NCBI GenBank assembly: GCA_963801715.1
Contig: CAWDGB010000018.1
Span: forward strand, 44,639-108,638
Direction of reading: 5' to 3'
Origin: CAVVJA01 sp963801715
GTDB lineage: Bacteria > Actinomycetota > Actinomycetes > Mycobacteriales > Jatrophihabitantaceae
DNA: 64,000 nt
In this document: in pieces, positions 44,922 through 54,638 of the stretch
How the letters are laid out: each line of letters starts with the position of its first letter
Numbering within the stretch: the first letter of the stretch is position 1
Position numbers and translations under genes: made by a program
Notes under the pieces: generated by a model
What the model was told of the DNA's origin: nothing
What the model saw: only the letters and a program-made list of their open reading frames with translations
Databases searched by the model: none

Positions 44922-45770
44922 ATGACGACGTTCCCAATCGCCAGCGTCGTGATTCCCGCGCACAACGAGTCGGCCGTCATTGGTCACACGCTGGAGTCCC
45001 TGCTCGAGGGAGCACGACCCGGCGAGTTCGAGGTCGTCGTCGTCGCCAACGCGTGTCGAGACGATACAGCTCAGATCGCCTCCCGCATGGGTGCGCGGGT
45101 GATCGAGACTCCAATCGGTGGCAAGCCGCATGCTCTTCGGCTCGGCGACGAGTCGTGCGCAACGTTCCCCAGGGTGTATCTGGACGCCGACATCTCGCTC
45201 ACGGCCGAATCTGTGCGGGAATTGGTCGCCGCCCTTTCCCGTGACCACGCGCTGGCCGCCTCGCCACGACCGCAATGGGATCTGGGCCAAGCAACTTGGG
45301 TGATGCGACGGGTTCACCGCGTGCACGACGTGCTGGTTGCCCCGTCGCGGGGGCTGGCCGGCGTCGGCGTGTACGTCCTGAGCGAGGCCGGGCACGCCCG
45401 CGCGTTTCCGGTGCCCGACATCGTTTGCGACGACGAGTGGGTGGAACGCAGCTTCGACCCGACCGAACGCGTCGTGGTCACGTCAGCGTCGTCCGTCGTA
45501 CGTCCGGCGACGAACGTTCGGGATCACCTGCGTCGACGGGTACGAGTGCGGCGCGGTAACCGCGAGCTCGACGCCCTCGGAAAGGTCGCTCGCCACGAAC
45601 GCCTCTCATTGGCGTCGCTGTACCGCGCGGTTGCGCATCGCGACGCGACTGCCCTGGCAGCTGCCTGCTATCTGGGTGTCATGACAGTGGACCGGGTGGT
45701 CACCCGCGCACAAAGGTCGAACGAGATCGAATGGGCAACCGACGCGAGCAGCCGCTCCGACTCCCGGTAG
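44922..45770 (+). CDS. Glycosyltransferase family 2
   Basis: 282 residues from the ATG at 44922 ('MTTFPIASVVIPAHNESAVI'). GT-A fold: 'PAHNES' and 'VVVVANACRDDT' bind the nucleotide sugar, 'VYLDADISLTAESV' holds the DxD-like metal site. No transmembrane segment is obvious, so it acts at the inner face of the membrane. It follows the UDP-sugar dehydrogenase by 56 bp and may share its transcript. Sugar specificity unknown. Confidence 0.85.
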   Translation: MTTFPIASVVIPAHNESAVIGHTLESLLEGARPGEFEVVVVANACRDDTAQIASRMGARVIETPIGGKPHALRLGDESCATFPRVYLDADISLTAESVRELVAALSRDHALAASPRPQWDLGQATWVMRRVHRVHDVLVAPSRGLAGVGVYVLSEAGHARAFPVPDIVCDDEWVERSFDPTERVVVTSASSVVRPATNVRDHLRRRVRVRRGNRELDALGKVARHERLSLASLYRAVAHRDATALAAACYLGVMTVDRVVTRAQRSNEIEWATDASSRSDSR

Positions 45771-46477
45771 TGAGGCCGTTGTCAGGATTGGGCGTTGGTT
45801 GTAGCAGGAGCGCTCGCGCCCACGGAGTGGCCGAGCGGCTGAGGGCGAGCGGGTATTGCTTGAAGCGGGGGCGTGGGTGCAGTCGCTCGACCACGGTCCG
45901 TGACGTGCTGCATCATATCGGCTTGGAAGGCTCGGATTCTCTCGCCGCACAAGGGCAGTTCCCGTTGGCCACGCCCAGGATACGGTCGGTTGCCATGACC
46001 CAGTCCGCCGCGTGCCTCTCACGTCCATCAGGACGTCGCTGCTCGGATTTCAAGAGGACAATCCCGCGCCGCATCGATCAGCAAAGGCGATCTCTTACTG
46101 GCGGACCGTCGACCAGGCACTGCCGCACCTACACAAGCGTGGCAGATCCCTGTAGGCCAAGATCAAATCTGTGGCTCTCCAGACCCGCACTTGGTGGTCG
46201 ACGCAATCTTAATGCCATACTCACGTGGACGGCCGAGTCAGGCATCGTCTTCGGGGGCTCGAACATGACTGCATTGCTCGTCGCGCGCCGTGACGGCCGC
46301 TCGCGATCGCTCAGCGTGCGCAGCAAACACGTATCTCGAATCATGCGACAACTACAGGCTTCGGGTAGGAGGCTGCACTAGCCGCGTCACGGGCCCGCAT
46401 ACGGGCGAGACAGCTCGGACTCTGCAGCTTGAGTCGACTGCCCGCCGCGGCCGTTTAGAAGAAAGTCGGGGGACAGA
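45771..46477. other. 700-bp region without a recognisable gene
   Basis: No frame here has family motifs or a supported start. A plus-strand frame is open from 45731 to 46381, but its product is arginine-rich and unconserved. Around 45816-45840 the DNA resembles a tRNA-Ser D arm (GTGGCCGAGCGGCTGAGGGC), but no consistent anticodon and T arm follow. It is probably debris of rearrangement within the glycan locus. Confidence 0.55.
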
Positions 46478-47716
46478 ATGGTGTCGGTGTTGGCGACCAG
46501 ACACGTGCCGGAGGATCGCGCTGCGGTGGCGCAGCCTCCAACGCAGCGTCAGCGCCGACTGGTTGGACTCGACGGCATCCGTGGCCTGGCTGCGCTGTTC
46601 GTGGTCCTGCACCATTGCTACCTTCTGTCCTTTCCTGGTTACCCAGCGAGCACAGGGCCCTTCTGGGCCAGCTGGATGATCTACGGACACTTCGCAGTAG
46701 CGGTCTTCATCGTCCTTTCCGGCTTCTCGCTTGCCGTCGCGCCTGCTCGCGCCGGATGGCGGCTGGACAGCAAGGGCCGGTTCTTCTACAGGCGCGCTTG
46801 GCGCATCTTGCCCACGTATTGGCCGGCGCTCGCGCTGAGCCTAGTTGTTGCCTGGACACTGGCCCCGCAGCCAGGCGAGGCACTACCGACATCGAAGTCG
46901 GTCGTCGTCAACGGCCTGCTGGTCCAGGACATATTCGGTGCGCCATCGCCGAACGGCGCGTTCTGGTCGATAGCTGTCGAGGCTCAGCTGTACCTCGTCT
47001 TTCCGTTGCTCATACTCCTCATCCGGCGCTCAGGGACCGCGGTGATGGTGGCGACCGTCGCGGCCGCAGTCGTTGCCGTTGGCGCCCTTGCGCCGGGGGT
47101 GTCGCTCGTCGACAAGCTGATGCGGCTGACTCCGCAATTCGCCCTGCTGTTCGCGATGGGTGCGGCGGCTGCTGGCGTGGTGCGCGTTGCCCATCGACGA
47201 GTGGGCCGGCGACCCTGGTTGGCGCTGCTAGCAGCTCTTCCCGTCGTGGTCGTCATAGCTGTGCAGGGGTCCGAATGGACCATTGCGCATCTGTTCTGGG
47301 TTGACCTCGCCCTCGGACCTTGCATCGCTCTGCTCATCGCCAGCGTCGCGACCGGAAAGCCGATACATCTGGTGCGCTTCCTCGACACGCGACCCGTACG
47401 CAGTCTCGGCTCGTTCTCGTACAGCCTGTACCTCACCCATGCACCGATCGTGGTCGCCTTCTACACGCTCGTCATCGCGCCGTGGCTAGGTCACGGGGTT
47501 GTCGCTTTTTTGGTATGTCTCGCCGTGGCCGTGCCATTAGCAGTGATCGTGGCTCGGCTTTTTGCTGCGCTGTTTGAGTTCCCGTTCACACGGCACAAGA
47601 CGTGGCCTGCGCTCAAAGCAGCCGCAGAGCAGCGCCTACTCGCGTGGCGGGCGAGGCTGCCCTTACCCACTGCACCCAAGCTGATTGCGGAGGAAGCCCC
47701 TGCTACAGAGGGATGA
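46478..47716 (+). CDS. Acyltransferase family 3 membrane protein (OafA/YrhL-like)
   Basis: 412 residues with about ten transmembrane segments. 'RLVGLDGIRGLAALFVVLHH' is the typical N-terminal block with the catalytic His near residue 46; 'RFFYRRAWRILPTYW' and 'FWSIAVEAQLYLVFPLL' are the second and third conserved blocks. It moves acyl groups (often acetyl) onto surface sugars. A GGGGGA ribosome site precedes the ATG at 46478. In this locus it would O-acetylate the exported glycan or its lipid-linked unit. Confidence 0.9.
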   Translation: MVSVLATRHVPEDRAAVAQPPTQRQRRLVGLDGIRGLAALFVVLHHCYLLSFPGYPASTGPFWASWMIYGHFAVAVFIVLSGFSLAVAPARAGWRLDSKGRFFYRRAWRILPTYWPALALSLVVAWTLAPQPGEALPTSKSVVVNGLLVQDIFGAPSPNGAFWSIAVEAQLYLVFPLLILLIRRSGTAVMVATVAAAVVAVGALAPGVSLVDKLMRLTPQFALLFAMGAAAAGVVRVAHRRVGRRPWLALLAALPVVVVIAVQGSEWTIAHLFWVDLALGPCIALLIASVATGKPIHLVRFLDTRPVRSLGSFSYSLYLTHAPIVVAFYTLVIAPWLGHGVVAFLVCLAVAVPLAVIVARLFAALFEFPFTRHKTWPALKAAAEQRLLAWRARLPLPTAPKLIAEEAPATEG

Positions 47717-47898
47717 ATGTCTGCCTGGGAACTTGGGCGAGACGAGGCAGTGGCGTGATCCACTAACCGATTGCTCGCACAGGTTTCCGGGTCATTACAC
47801 ATACAAGGTGAATTGACAATTGCGAGTTCTTGATTCTGAAGTCGGTACTTTCGCGACAGAGGTATACGCGAACCATAGCGGAGGAAGTTAGAGCGGTT

Positions 47899-48612
47899 AT
47901 GGCTCGGACGTTGGTCAATTTGACTGTGCACGGGATCGGTCCTCCGCCACGGCCGCTAGACCCGGGCGAGGAACGCACGTGGGTGAGCGTCGAGCAGTTC
48001 GAGCGTGTGGTTGATGCAGCGGCTGACCGCGACGATGTCCGCCTCACGTTCGACGACGGCAATGTTTCTGACCTCGAAGTGGCGCTCCCCCGACTCCTGG
48101 AGCGCGGTCTCACTGCCGAGTTCTTCCTGGCCGCGGGACTGTTGGATCAGCCGGGGCGGCTAACGGCTGACGGGGTTGGTGAATTGCTCAAAGCAGGTAT
48201 GCCCATCGGTTCGCACGGTTGGGCTCATCGCGACTGGCGCCGACTCGACGACCGGCAAGCAGTACAGGAGATCGACGATGCACGCTCGATGTTGGCCGGC
48301 CTGACCAACCGGCAGGTGTTGCGCGTCTCGATCCCATTCGGTTCCTACGACCGAGAGGTCATTGCGAGGTTGCGGCGTGCCGGTATTACTCGCGCGTACA
48401 CAAGCGATGGCGGCCGCGCAAGACCTGACGCCTGGCTGCAAGCCCGGAATAGTTTGCCGCACGATCTCGGACCGGAGTGGATCGATCGGGTACTGCGCGG
48501 CCAGTCATCGCTCGCTCAACGCGCTCTTAAGGGGGCAGTACGAGGCGTCAAGCGCGCACGCCCTAGCCCGAGAGGCGATCGGCTATGTCGAAAGCACGGT
48601 CGCAGTGGCTAG
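47899..48612 (+). CDS. Polysaccharide deacetylase-family protein
   Basis: 237 residues from the ATG at 47899. NodB-homology features are 'VRLTFDDGNVSDLEV' (the Asp pair), 'MPIGSHGWAHRDWRRL' (metal-binding His pair) and 'RVSIPFGSYDREVIARLRRA'. There is no signal peptide, so it may act in the cytoplasm on a nucleotide- or lipid-linked sugar. An AT-rich 180 bp lies in front with TTGACA at about 47813. The C-terminal 30 residues are basic and unconserved. The next glycosyltransferase starts 22 bp downstream. Confidence 0.83.
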   Translation: MARTLVNLTVHGIGPPPRPLDPGEERTWVSVEQFERVVDAAADRDDVRLTFDDGNVSDLEVALPRLLERGLTAEFFLAAGLLDQPGRLTADGVGELLKAGMPIGSHGWAHRDWRRLDDRQAVQEIDDARSMLAGLTNRQVLRVSIPFGSYDREVIARLRRAGITRAYTSDGGRARPDAWLQARNSLPHDLGPEWIDRVLRGQSSLAQRALKGAVRGVKRARPSPRGDRLCRKHGRSG

Positions 48613-48634
48613 CGCCGGTCGCATAAGGCTCGCT

Positions 48635-49555
48635 ATGTCTGCTCGAGCGCTTCGCATCGGTCTCATCATCGTTACCTATAACAGCGTCGGGGTCTTGGCA
48701 GGATGTCTCGGATCGCTCGAGGACGGTTCCGAGGGCGTTGACCTTGCTGATGTAGTAGTCGTCGATAACGCGTCGTCTGACGATTCGCTTCGAGTGGCGA
48801 AGGAATTCAATTCCCGACCGGTCCAAACCGTCCAGATTGGCCGCAACGCAGGTTACGCGGCAGGCGTCAACGCCGGGATCGCCGCACTTGATATCGGCGC
48901 GCTCGACGCAATCATGGTCATGAATCCGGATACCCGTCTCCGAGCTGGGTCGTTGGCGATTCTCGGGCAGGCACTGAACCAACCCGGCGTCGGTATCGCG
49001 GCGCCGAAGCTCGTCAATCCGGATGGAAGCCTGCAGCTGTCGCTGCGGAGAGAGCCAGCCATCCACCGAGCGCTCGCCGAATCGTTTCTCGGCCGAGCCG
49101 CTGCGAGAATCGGGACGCTAGGCGAACTCGTCGGCGATCCGGATGCATATAAGCAGGCCGGCGAATGGGCGTGGGCGACGGGTGCGGCGATGCTCATGTC
49201 ATCGGCCATGGTTGCCCAGGTCGGCAAGTGGGATGAGTCCTTCTTGCTCTATAGCGAGGAGACGGACTACATGCTGCGCGCTGCGGATCACGGCTGGCGG
49301 CTCTGGTACGAACCACGCGCGGTCGTGGAACATATCGGCGGCGAATCAGGCACGAACTCGATGCTGGCATCGCTCATTGCGATCAACCGGGTGGCATTGT
49401 TTCGCCGCCGGCATGGGCGTGCTGCTGGCGCTGCGTTTTTCCTTTCGGTACTGACTGGTGAGGGGCTGCGCGCGATCGCCGGTAGGCGGCCGTCGCGAGC
49501 AGCGTTCGCAGCCTTGATACAGCCGTCTCGTCGTATCCGCGAGCTTCCGGCCTAG
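48635..49555 (+). CDS. Glycosyltransferase family 2 (rhamnosyltransferase-like)
   Basis: 306 residues from the ATG at 48635. 'LIIVTYNSVGVLAGCLGSLE', 'VVVDNASSDDSLRVAKEF', 'RNAGYAAGVNAGI', 'IMVMNPDTRLRAGSL' (metal site) and 'SFLLYSEETDYMLRAADHGW' are the classic blocks of WbbL-like GT2 enzymes. These add rhamnose or similar sugars to a lipid-linked acceptor. It lies between a deacetylase gene and a CelD-like acyltransferase whose start touches its stop, so they probably form one operon. Confidence 0.88.
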   Translation: MSARALRIGLIIVTYNSVGVLAGCLGSLEDGSEGVDLADVVVVDNASSDDSLRVAKEFNSRPVQTVQIGRNAGYAAGVNAGIAALDIGALDAIMVMNPDTRLRAGSLAILGQALNQPGVGIAAPKLVNPDGSLQLSLRREPAIHRALAESFLGRAAARIGTLGELVGDPDAYKQAGEWAWATGAAMLMSSAMVAQVGKWDESFLLYSEETDYMLRAADHGWRLWYEPRAVVEHIGGESGTNSMLASLIAINRVALFRRRHGRAAGAAFFLSVLTGEGLRAIAGRRPSRAAFAALIQPSRRIRELPA

Positions 49556-50650
49556 GTGTTCGCTGTGAGTCCGTCGAATTCAGTGCGGCCTGAGGTAGCG
49601 CGCCTTGACACGCTCGGTGGGAAGGCACTCGATACGTGGTACACGCTCCACGCGACAAATCCGCAGCTAGACAGCCCGTACTTCCATCCTGGGTTCGCGC
49701 AGGCGGTTCACGCGTCCGGCCGGGACGTCTGGGTTGTTAGCTTTACGCTTCGCGGCGGGAATACGAGAGGACTGCTCGCGTTCCACCGTGAGGGCCCTCG
49801 GATGCGGCCTGTCGGGTGGCCCGGTTCTGACTTTCAAGGGCCCGTCCTACCTGCCGGAAACGCCCTGCGTCCGTTGGAGTTGCTCGCGGCTGGGGCAACA
49901 TCGTTCGAGTTCGACCATCTGGTTGAGACGTGCGAAGGCTTCGAGCCATGGATTACCGCGCGCAGTGCGTCGCCCTTCCTTGATGTGTCCGGTGGGCTGG
50001 ACGGCTATCTCGGTCGAGCGTCACGTAGCGGCAAGGAGAACATGGGCCAGGCGCGCAGACGGACTGCCAAAGCTGAGCGTGAGCTTGGACCGGTGAGGTT
50101 CGTTCGCGATTCGACCGACAGCGGGCTGCTAGATCGGGTAATCGAGCTCAAACGAGGCCAATACGCGGCGACCGGTGCCCGTGACTATTTCGCTGAGCCC
50201 AACCGACGCGAGCTGCTCCACTCGCTGCTTCGCACACGCGATTCGTCGTTCGGCGGATTGCTGTCAACGTTGCACGCCGGTGATCATCTTATCGCGGCCC
50301 ACTTCGGATTAAGGGCTGGAAAGGTGCTGCACTGGTGGTTCCCGGTCTATGACCCCAGCTTCGCAGGCCTTGCGCCGGGATGGATGCTGCTTCGAGAGAT
50401 CGTCTCAGCCGCGCCGCTCCTGGGTGTAGAGCGAATCGATCTTGGCCGCGGCGACGATGAGTACAAGCGCCGCGCGAAGACTGGCGAGACGACGGTATGC
50501 CAAGGCCTGGTGACCAGAAGTACGGTCCGACTCGCGCTGAAGCGGGCGAGCGCCTCGTCGATCGCGGCGGCCAAGTCCTCGCCGATCGGTCCGCGCCTCC
50601 AAGCCGTGGCCCGAAAATGGCGGAGCGTTACGACGCAAGGGACAACGTAG
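49556..50650 (+). CDS. CelD/BcsL-like GNAT acyltransferase (copy 1)
   Basis: 364 residues from GTG 49556, directly after the previous stop; GTG 49565 is possible. It has the double-GNAT layout of PF13480: an N-terminal part with 'LDSPYFHPGFAQAVHASGRD', and a C-terminal domain with 'SGKENMGQARRRTAKAEREL', 'GGLLSTLHAGDHLIAAHFGL' and 'GVERIDLGRGDDEYKRRAK'. Such proteins acylate surface polysaccharides or carry aminoacyl groups. Most of the gene recurs at 53144-54108, where it is truncated and damaged; this copy is the intact one. Confidence 0.85.
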   Translation: MFAVSPSNSVRPEVARLDTLGGKALDTWYTLHATNPQLDSPYFHPGFAQAVHASGRDVWVVSFTLRGGNTRGLLAFHREGPRMRPVGWPGSDFQGPVLPAGNALRPLELLAAGATSFEFDHLVETCEGFEPWITARSASPFLDVSGGLDGYLGRASRSGKENMGQARRRTAKAERELGPVRFVRDSTDSGLLDRVIELKRGQYAATGARDYFAEPNRRELLHSLLRTRDSSFGGLLSTLHAGDHLIAAHFGLRAGKVLHWWFPVYDPSFAGLAPGWMLLREIVSAAPLLGVERIDLGRGDDEYKRRAKTGETTVCQGLVTRSTVRLALKRASASSIAAAKSSPIGPRLQAVARKWRSVTTQGTT

Positions 50651-51181
50651 CGGTGGCTGATATTGGCGCCGTCCAGGCTGCCGTGATGGCGCGCGCATTA
50701 GCGACATCGCGAAGCCAGCGACATGGCGACGCTGCCACCACGTGACCTGCCGACATGGCCGTGGGCACCGCCGCGAGGGAGGCGACCTAGACGAAGACTC
50801 AGCATCCAGCGGCGAGAGATGCAGCACGTTCGACAGTACGCGACACATAAGGCCAGGTAACGCGGCAAATAACAGCGCGGTTACAGTATGTGATTGATTT
50901 CGAACGGGAGATTGGGCCGTGATTGCTCACCGGCTTCAAGAGTTAGCCGATCTCCCACGTTGCAGATGTCGCGAGCCTCCTCGAAAGAAACGGCCCGAAG
51001 GCGGCCGCGCCATCCCGCCAGCGTGTCGACTTCCTCGAGGGGTTGACAGAAGCTGGTAGCGTTTCCCGCGGTCCGTGTACCAGGGGGCAACACTGGTCGG
51101 GGTCACTCTGTGTCGTACCGCAACACAACTCCACACAATCGTTCGCCAGCGGCTCAGGGCCGACACCGCCAGGAGGAGCGG
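50651..51181 (+). other. Leader region between the CelD-like gene and the secreted beta-helix gene
   Basis: 530 bp without a supported plus-strand gene. It is well conserved in the second repeat unit. It includes the hairpin at 50906-50956, a TTGACA at about 51044 and an AGGAGGAGCGG ribosome site just before ATG 51182. A minus-strand frame (50881-51093) stays open in both copies, but changes in it are mostly non-synonymous. Confidence 0.55.
50906..50956 (+). ncRNA. Candidate structured leader RNA
   Basis: GGGAGAT (50906-50912) pairs perfectly with ATCTCCC (50950-50956). Inside, GTGA/TCAC and GGCT/AGCC can form two smaller hairpins, giving a three-way-junction shape. The second repeat unit keeps the closing stem at 54362-54412 and extends it by CGGC/GCCG. 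It matches no riboswitch class I know. It could equally be a terminator-like or protein-binding element. Confidence 0.35.
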
Positions 51182-53064
51182 ATGTTGGCACAGGTCCAAG
51201 GCTCCGAGCTCCGGTGAGTTCCAGGACTCGGGCGTTTGTGCTATTGGCGATGTCTGCCTTGACTGTGATCACGCTGGCGACGGTAGCGTCAGCCGACTCA
51301 TGGCGCCCCAAGCCCTCCCCGACACCGCCGACGAGCGCCCGCTACGTTCAAGGTACGTATGGCTACGCGAACGACGGGACGACCGCACAGCTAACATTGC
51401 CCCGTCGGGTGGCTCAGAGCGACCTGCTTGCTGTGTACGTTCTGTGGAGCAATACCGGCGACGTCAAAGTTAACGATAGTCATGGCAATGGGTACACCGG
51501 ACCGGTAGCCGCTACCTGGGCTGCGAGTTACAGCTCGCGGGTGCTCTACACGCCTAATGCGCGCAGTGGCATCACACGCATCAGGGCCACGTTCTCCGCA
51601 CCCGTTAAGTTCGCGGTGCTTTACGCGATGGAGTACGCCGGAATCGACCGAACCCACCCCGTCGATAGCGTAGCTACGGTCGCCGGGTCAGGTCCTACGC
51701 TAAATTCTGGAACTCTAAGCACCAGTCGCCCTGGCGAACTCTTGTTCAGTGCTGGCGGCTCCGTCGGTGCGGTTTCTAGCGGTGCGCCTGGATTCAATGT
51801 CCGCAGCCTGGCCGAAGGGAAATATCGTTCAGGACCGGACGGCGCCCACTGCTGGCCAGTACAACGCCATAGCCACTCACGCCGGTGGTAGCTGGGTGAT
51901 GCACCTAGTCGCGTTCAAGGCCGTGGCAACGACAAACGTTTCCGGTTCACCGACGCCAAGCCCGTCAGTGAACCCATCCACTAGCGCGCCGTCCACACCG
52001 ACCGCGTCTCACGCCCCGAGCACAAGCGCATCCGCTACGGCGCCGAAGACCACCAACATCGGCGAGTGCGCCACCGCCGCCGGCGCCGCAAACGTCCAGT
52101 TCCGCGACGTCGCGCGCCCCCACTTCGGGTAGTTGTTCCACCTCAACGCCCAATGTCCCCGACGGGCCTGACGGCATGGGCGGCTGCTGGCCGGGCCCGA
52201 GCAATACCGGTCCCAACGCGCCCGAGTCGTCGATGTCGGCCTACACTGGCTCTTGTACGGTTACCGCCGCAAATGTGACGATCGACTCGAAGGTAGTCAA
52301 CTGCAGCCCGCTGTTCGTCGGAAGCGGTGCTTCTGGCCTTATGATCAAGAATTCGTACATTAAGGGTGGGGTGATCCAGAACACCGGCTCGGCTTCGTTC
52401 ACCATCCAGGACTCGTTCATCGACAACGCTGTCTCCTACGGGGCCTGCAGCAACGGGGCTTGTGCCGCGGGCATGTACGCCTGTGGCGACCCCCACAATG
52501 CCACCACGGAATGCGGTGTTGGCTACCGGAACTTCACTATTTCGCGAACGGAAATTATCAATACCAACCGCGCGGCCTACTGCGAGAAGACGTGCACCAT
52601 CACCGGACAGCTACTTCCACGGCACCAACCTCTGGCCTGACCCATCAAACCTGGCTCACGCCTCCTCGGTGCGCAATGAGCAATACCTCACACTGCGCCA
52701 CAACGCGCTCAACTGCGACTACAAGGGACCGTTCAACAACGACGAGCTGGGCTGCTCGGCCGATATGTCTGGCTACCCAGACTTCGCGCCGATCATGCAC
52801 GACACCATTGACAAAAATCTCTTCATGCAGGGCAACATCGGTCAGGCCTACTGCGTATACGGCGGCGGCTCAAACGGCAAACCGTTCAGTAGCGACCCTA
52901 ATAATGCCACCTATATTGTCTTCACCAACAATGTCTTCCAGCGTGGCCCAAACGGTCGGTGCGGCACTTATGGACCTGTCACGGCGTTTGCTGTGAACAA
53001 TCCTGGCAACCAGTGGGTGAACAATCGCTGGGACACCGGCGAGCTGGTGGCGCCGGCTGACTGA
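51182..53064 (+). pseudogene. Secreted two-domain protein with right-handed beta-helix (copy 1), frameshifted
   Basis: An ATG at 51182 after AGGAGG is followed, one frame off, by a signal peptide ('FVLLAMSALTVITLATVASA'). Then comes a beta-sandwich domain ('YVQGTYGYANDGTTAQLTLP' to 'GGSWVMHLVAFKAV'), a Ser/Thr/Pro linker, and a C-terminal right-handed beta-helix ('CTVTAANVTIDSKVVNC', 'NNVFQRGPNGRCG', ending 'QWVNNRWDTGELVAPAD'). Frame changes fall near 51195, 51820, 52135 and 52605. Beta-helix proteins of this type lyse or bind polysaccharide at the surface. The shift near 51820 is present in copy 2 as well. Confidence 0.7.
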
Positions 53065-53143
53065 GCTGACCGCTTCCCACCAACTCCAGCCAGGCGAGCT
53101 GCGCGAGTTCGCGACAACGATCCCATAGCCAGCGTTCTGTACG

Positions 53144-54108
53144 TCCTGGGTTCGCGCAGGCGGTTCACGCGTCCGGCCGGGACGTCTGGGTTGTTACGCT
53201 TTACGCCTCGCGGCGCGGATACCAGAGGACTGCTCGCGTTCCACCGCGACGGCGCTCGGATGCGGCCTGTCGGGTGGCCCGGGTCGACTTTCAAGGGCCC
53301 GTCCTACCCGCCGGAAACGCTATGCGTCCGTCGGACGTTGCTCGCGGCTAGAGCAACATCGTTCGAGTTCGACCACCTGGTTGAGACGTGCGAAGGCTTC
53401 GAGCCGTGGATTACCGCGCGCAGTGCCTCGCCCTTCCTTGATGTGTCCGGCGGGCTGGACAGCTATCTCGGGCGAGCGTCACGTAGCGGCAAGGAGAACA
53501 TGGGCCAGGCGCGCAGACGGACTGCCAAAGCCGAGCGTGAGCTTGGACCGGTGAGGTTCGTTCGCGATTCGACCGACAGCGGGCTGCTAGATCAGGTAAT
53601 CGAGCTCAAACGGAGCCAATACGCGGCGACCGGCGCCCGTGACTACTTCGCTGAGCCCAGCCGACGCGAGCTGCTCCACTCGCTGCTTCGCACACGCGAT
53701 TCGTCGTTCGGCGGATTGCTGTCAACGTTGCACGCCGGTGATCATCTTATCGCGGCCCACTTCGGATTGAGGGCTGGAAAGGTGCTGCACTGGTGGTTCC
53801 CGGTCTATGACCCCAGCTTCGCAGGCCTCGCGCCGGGATGGATGCTGCTTCGAGAGATCGTCTCAGCCGCGCCGCTCCTGGGTGTAGAGCGAATCGATCT
53901 TGGCCGCGGCGACGATGAGTACAAGCGCCGCGCGAAGACTGGCGAGACGACGGTATGCCAAGGCCTGGTGACCAGAAGTACGGTCCGACTCGCGCTGAAG
54001 CGGGCGAGCGCCTGGTCCATAGCGGCGGCCAAGTCCTCGCCGATCGGTCCGCGCCTGCAAGCCGTGGCCCGAAAATGGCGGAGCGTTACGACGCAAGGGA
54101 CAACGTAG
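53144..54108 (+). pseudogene. CelD/BcsL-like acyltransferase, truncated copy 2
   Basis: It begins abruptly in the middle of the sequence equivalent to residue 44 of copy 1 ('PGFAQAVHASGRDVWV'), so the start codon and first 40 residues are missing. Two compensating single-base changes scramble about 30 residues after 'VGWPGS'. From 'ATSFEFDHLVETCEGFEPW' to the end it is almost identical to copy 1. Without a native start it is unlikely to be made, unless a downstream codon is used. It marks the junction of the tandem duplication. Confidence 0.82.
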
Positions 54109-54638
54109 CGGTGGCTGATATCGGCGCCGTCCAGGGTGCCGTGATGGCGCGCGCATTAGCGACATCGCGAAGCTGCCGACATGGCGACGCTGCCACCACG
54201 TGACCTGCCGACATGGCCGTGGGCACCGCCGCGAGGGAGGCGACCTAGACGAGACTCAGCACCCAGCGGCGAGAGCTGCGGCACGTTCGACAGTACGCGA
54301 CACATAACGGCAGGAACGCGCGAAATAACAGCGCGGTTACAGTATGTGATTGATTTCAAACGGGAGATTCGGCCGTGATTGCTCACCGGCTTGAAGAGTT
54401 AGCCGATCTCCCAAGGTGCAGATGTCGCGGACGCCTTCCTCGAAAGAAAGGGCCCGAAGGCGGCCGCGCCATCCCGCCAACGTGTCGACTTCCTCGAGGG
54501 GTTGACAGAAGCTGGTAGCGTCACCCGCGGTCCGTGTACGGGGGCAACACCGGTTGAGGTCACTCTGTGTCGTACAGCAAGACAACTCCACACAATCGTC
54601 CGCCAGCAGCTCAGGGCCGACACCGCCAGGAGGAGCGG
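54109..54638 (+). other. Leader region of repeat unit 2
   Basis: Counterpart of 50651-51181. It keeps the hairpin GGGAGAT/ATCTCCC (54362-54412) and the AGGAGGAGCGG ribosome site before ATG 54639. No gene is seen. Confidence 0.55.

Larger units (their letters stand above)
49687..53143 (+). repeat. Tandem duplication, unit 1
   Basis: From within the CelD-like gene to about 80 bp after the beta-helix gene. The same order of sequence restarts at 53144, offset 3457 bp. Copies differ by scattered substitutions and indels, so this is not an assembly echo of one locus. The intergenic part (50651-51181) is as similar as the coding parts. Confidence 0.88.

Noticed and set aside
45816..45910. tRNA-Ser-like sequence (GTGGCCGAGCGGCTGAGGGC)
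   Set aside because: A D-arm-like part and a near-complementary acceptor can be drawn, but there is no 5-bp anticodon stem with a 7-base loop and no TTCRANY T loop at the right distance.
50881..51093. Small minus-strand ORF conserved between the two repeat units (also 54337-54648)
   Set aside because: It stays open in both copies and an indel is a multiple of three, but most substitutions change the amino acid and no family or ribosome site is recognised.
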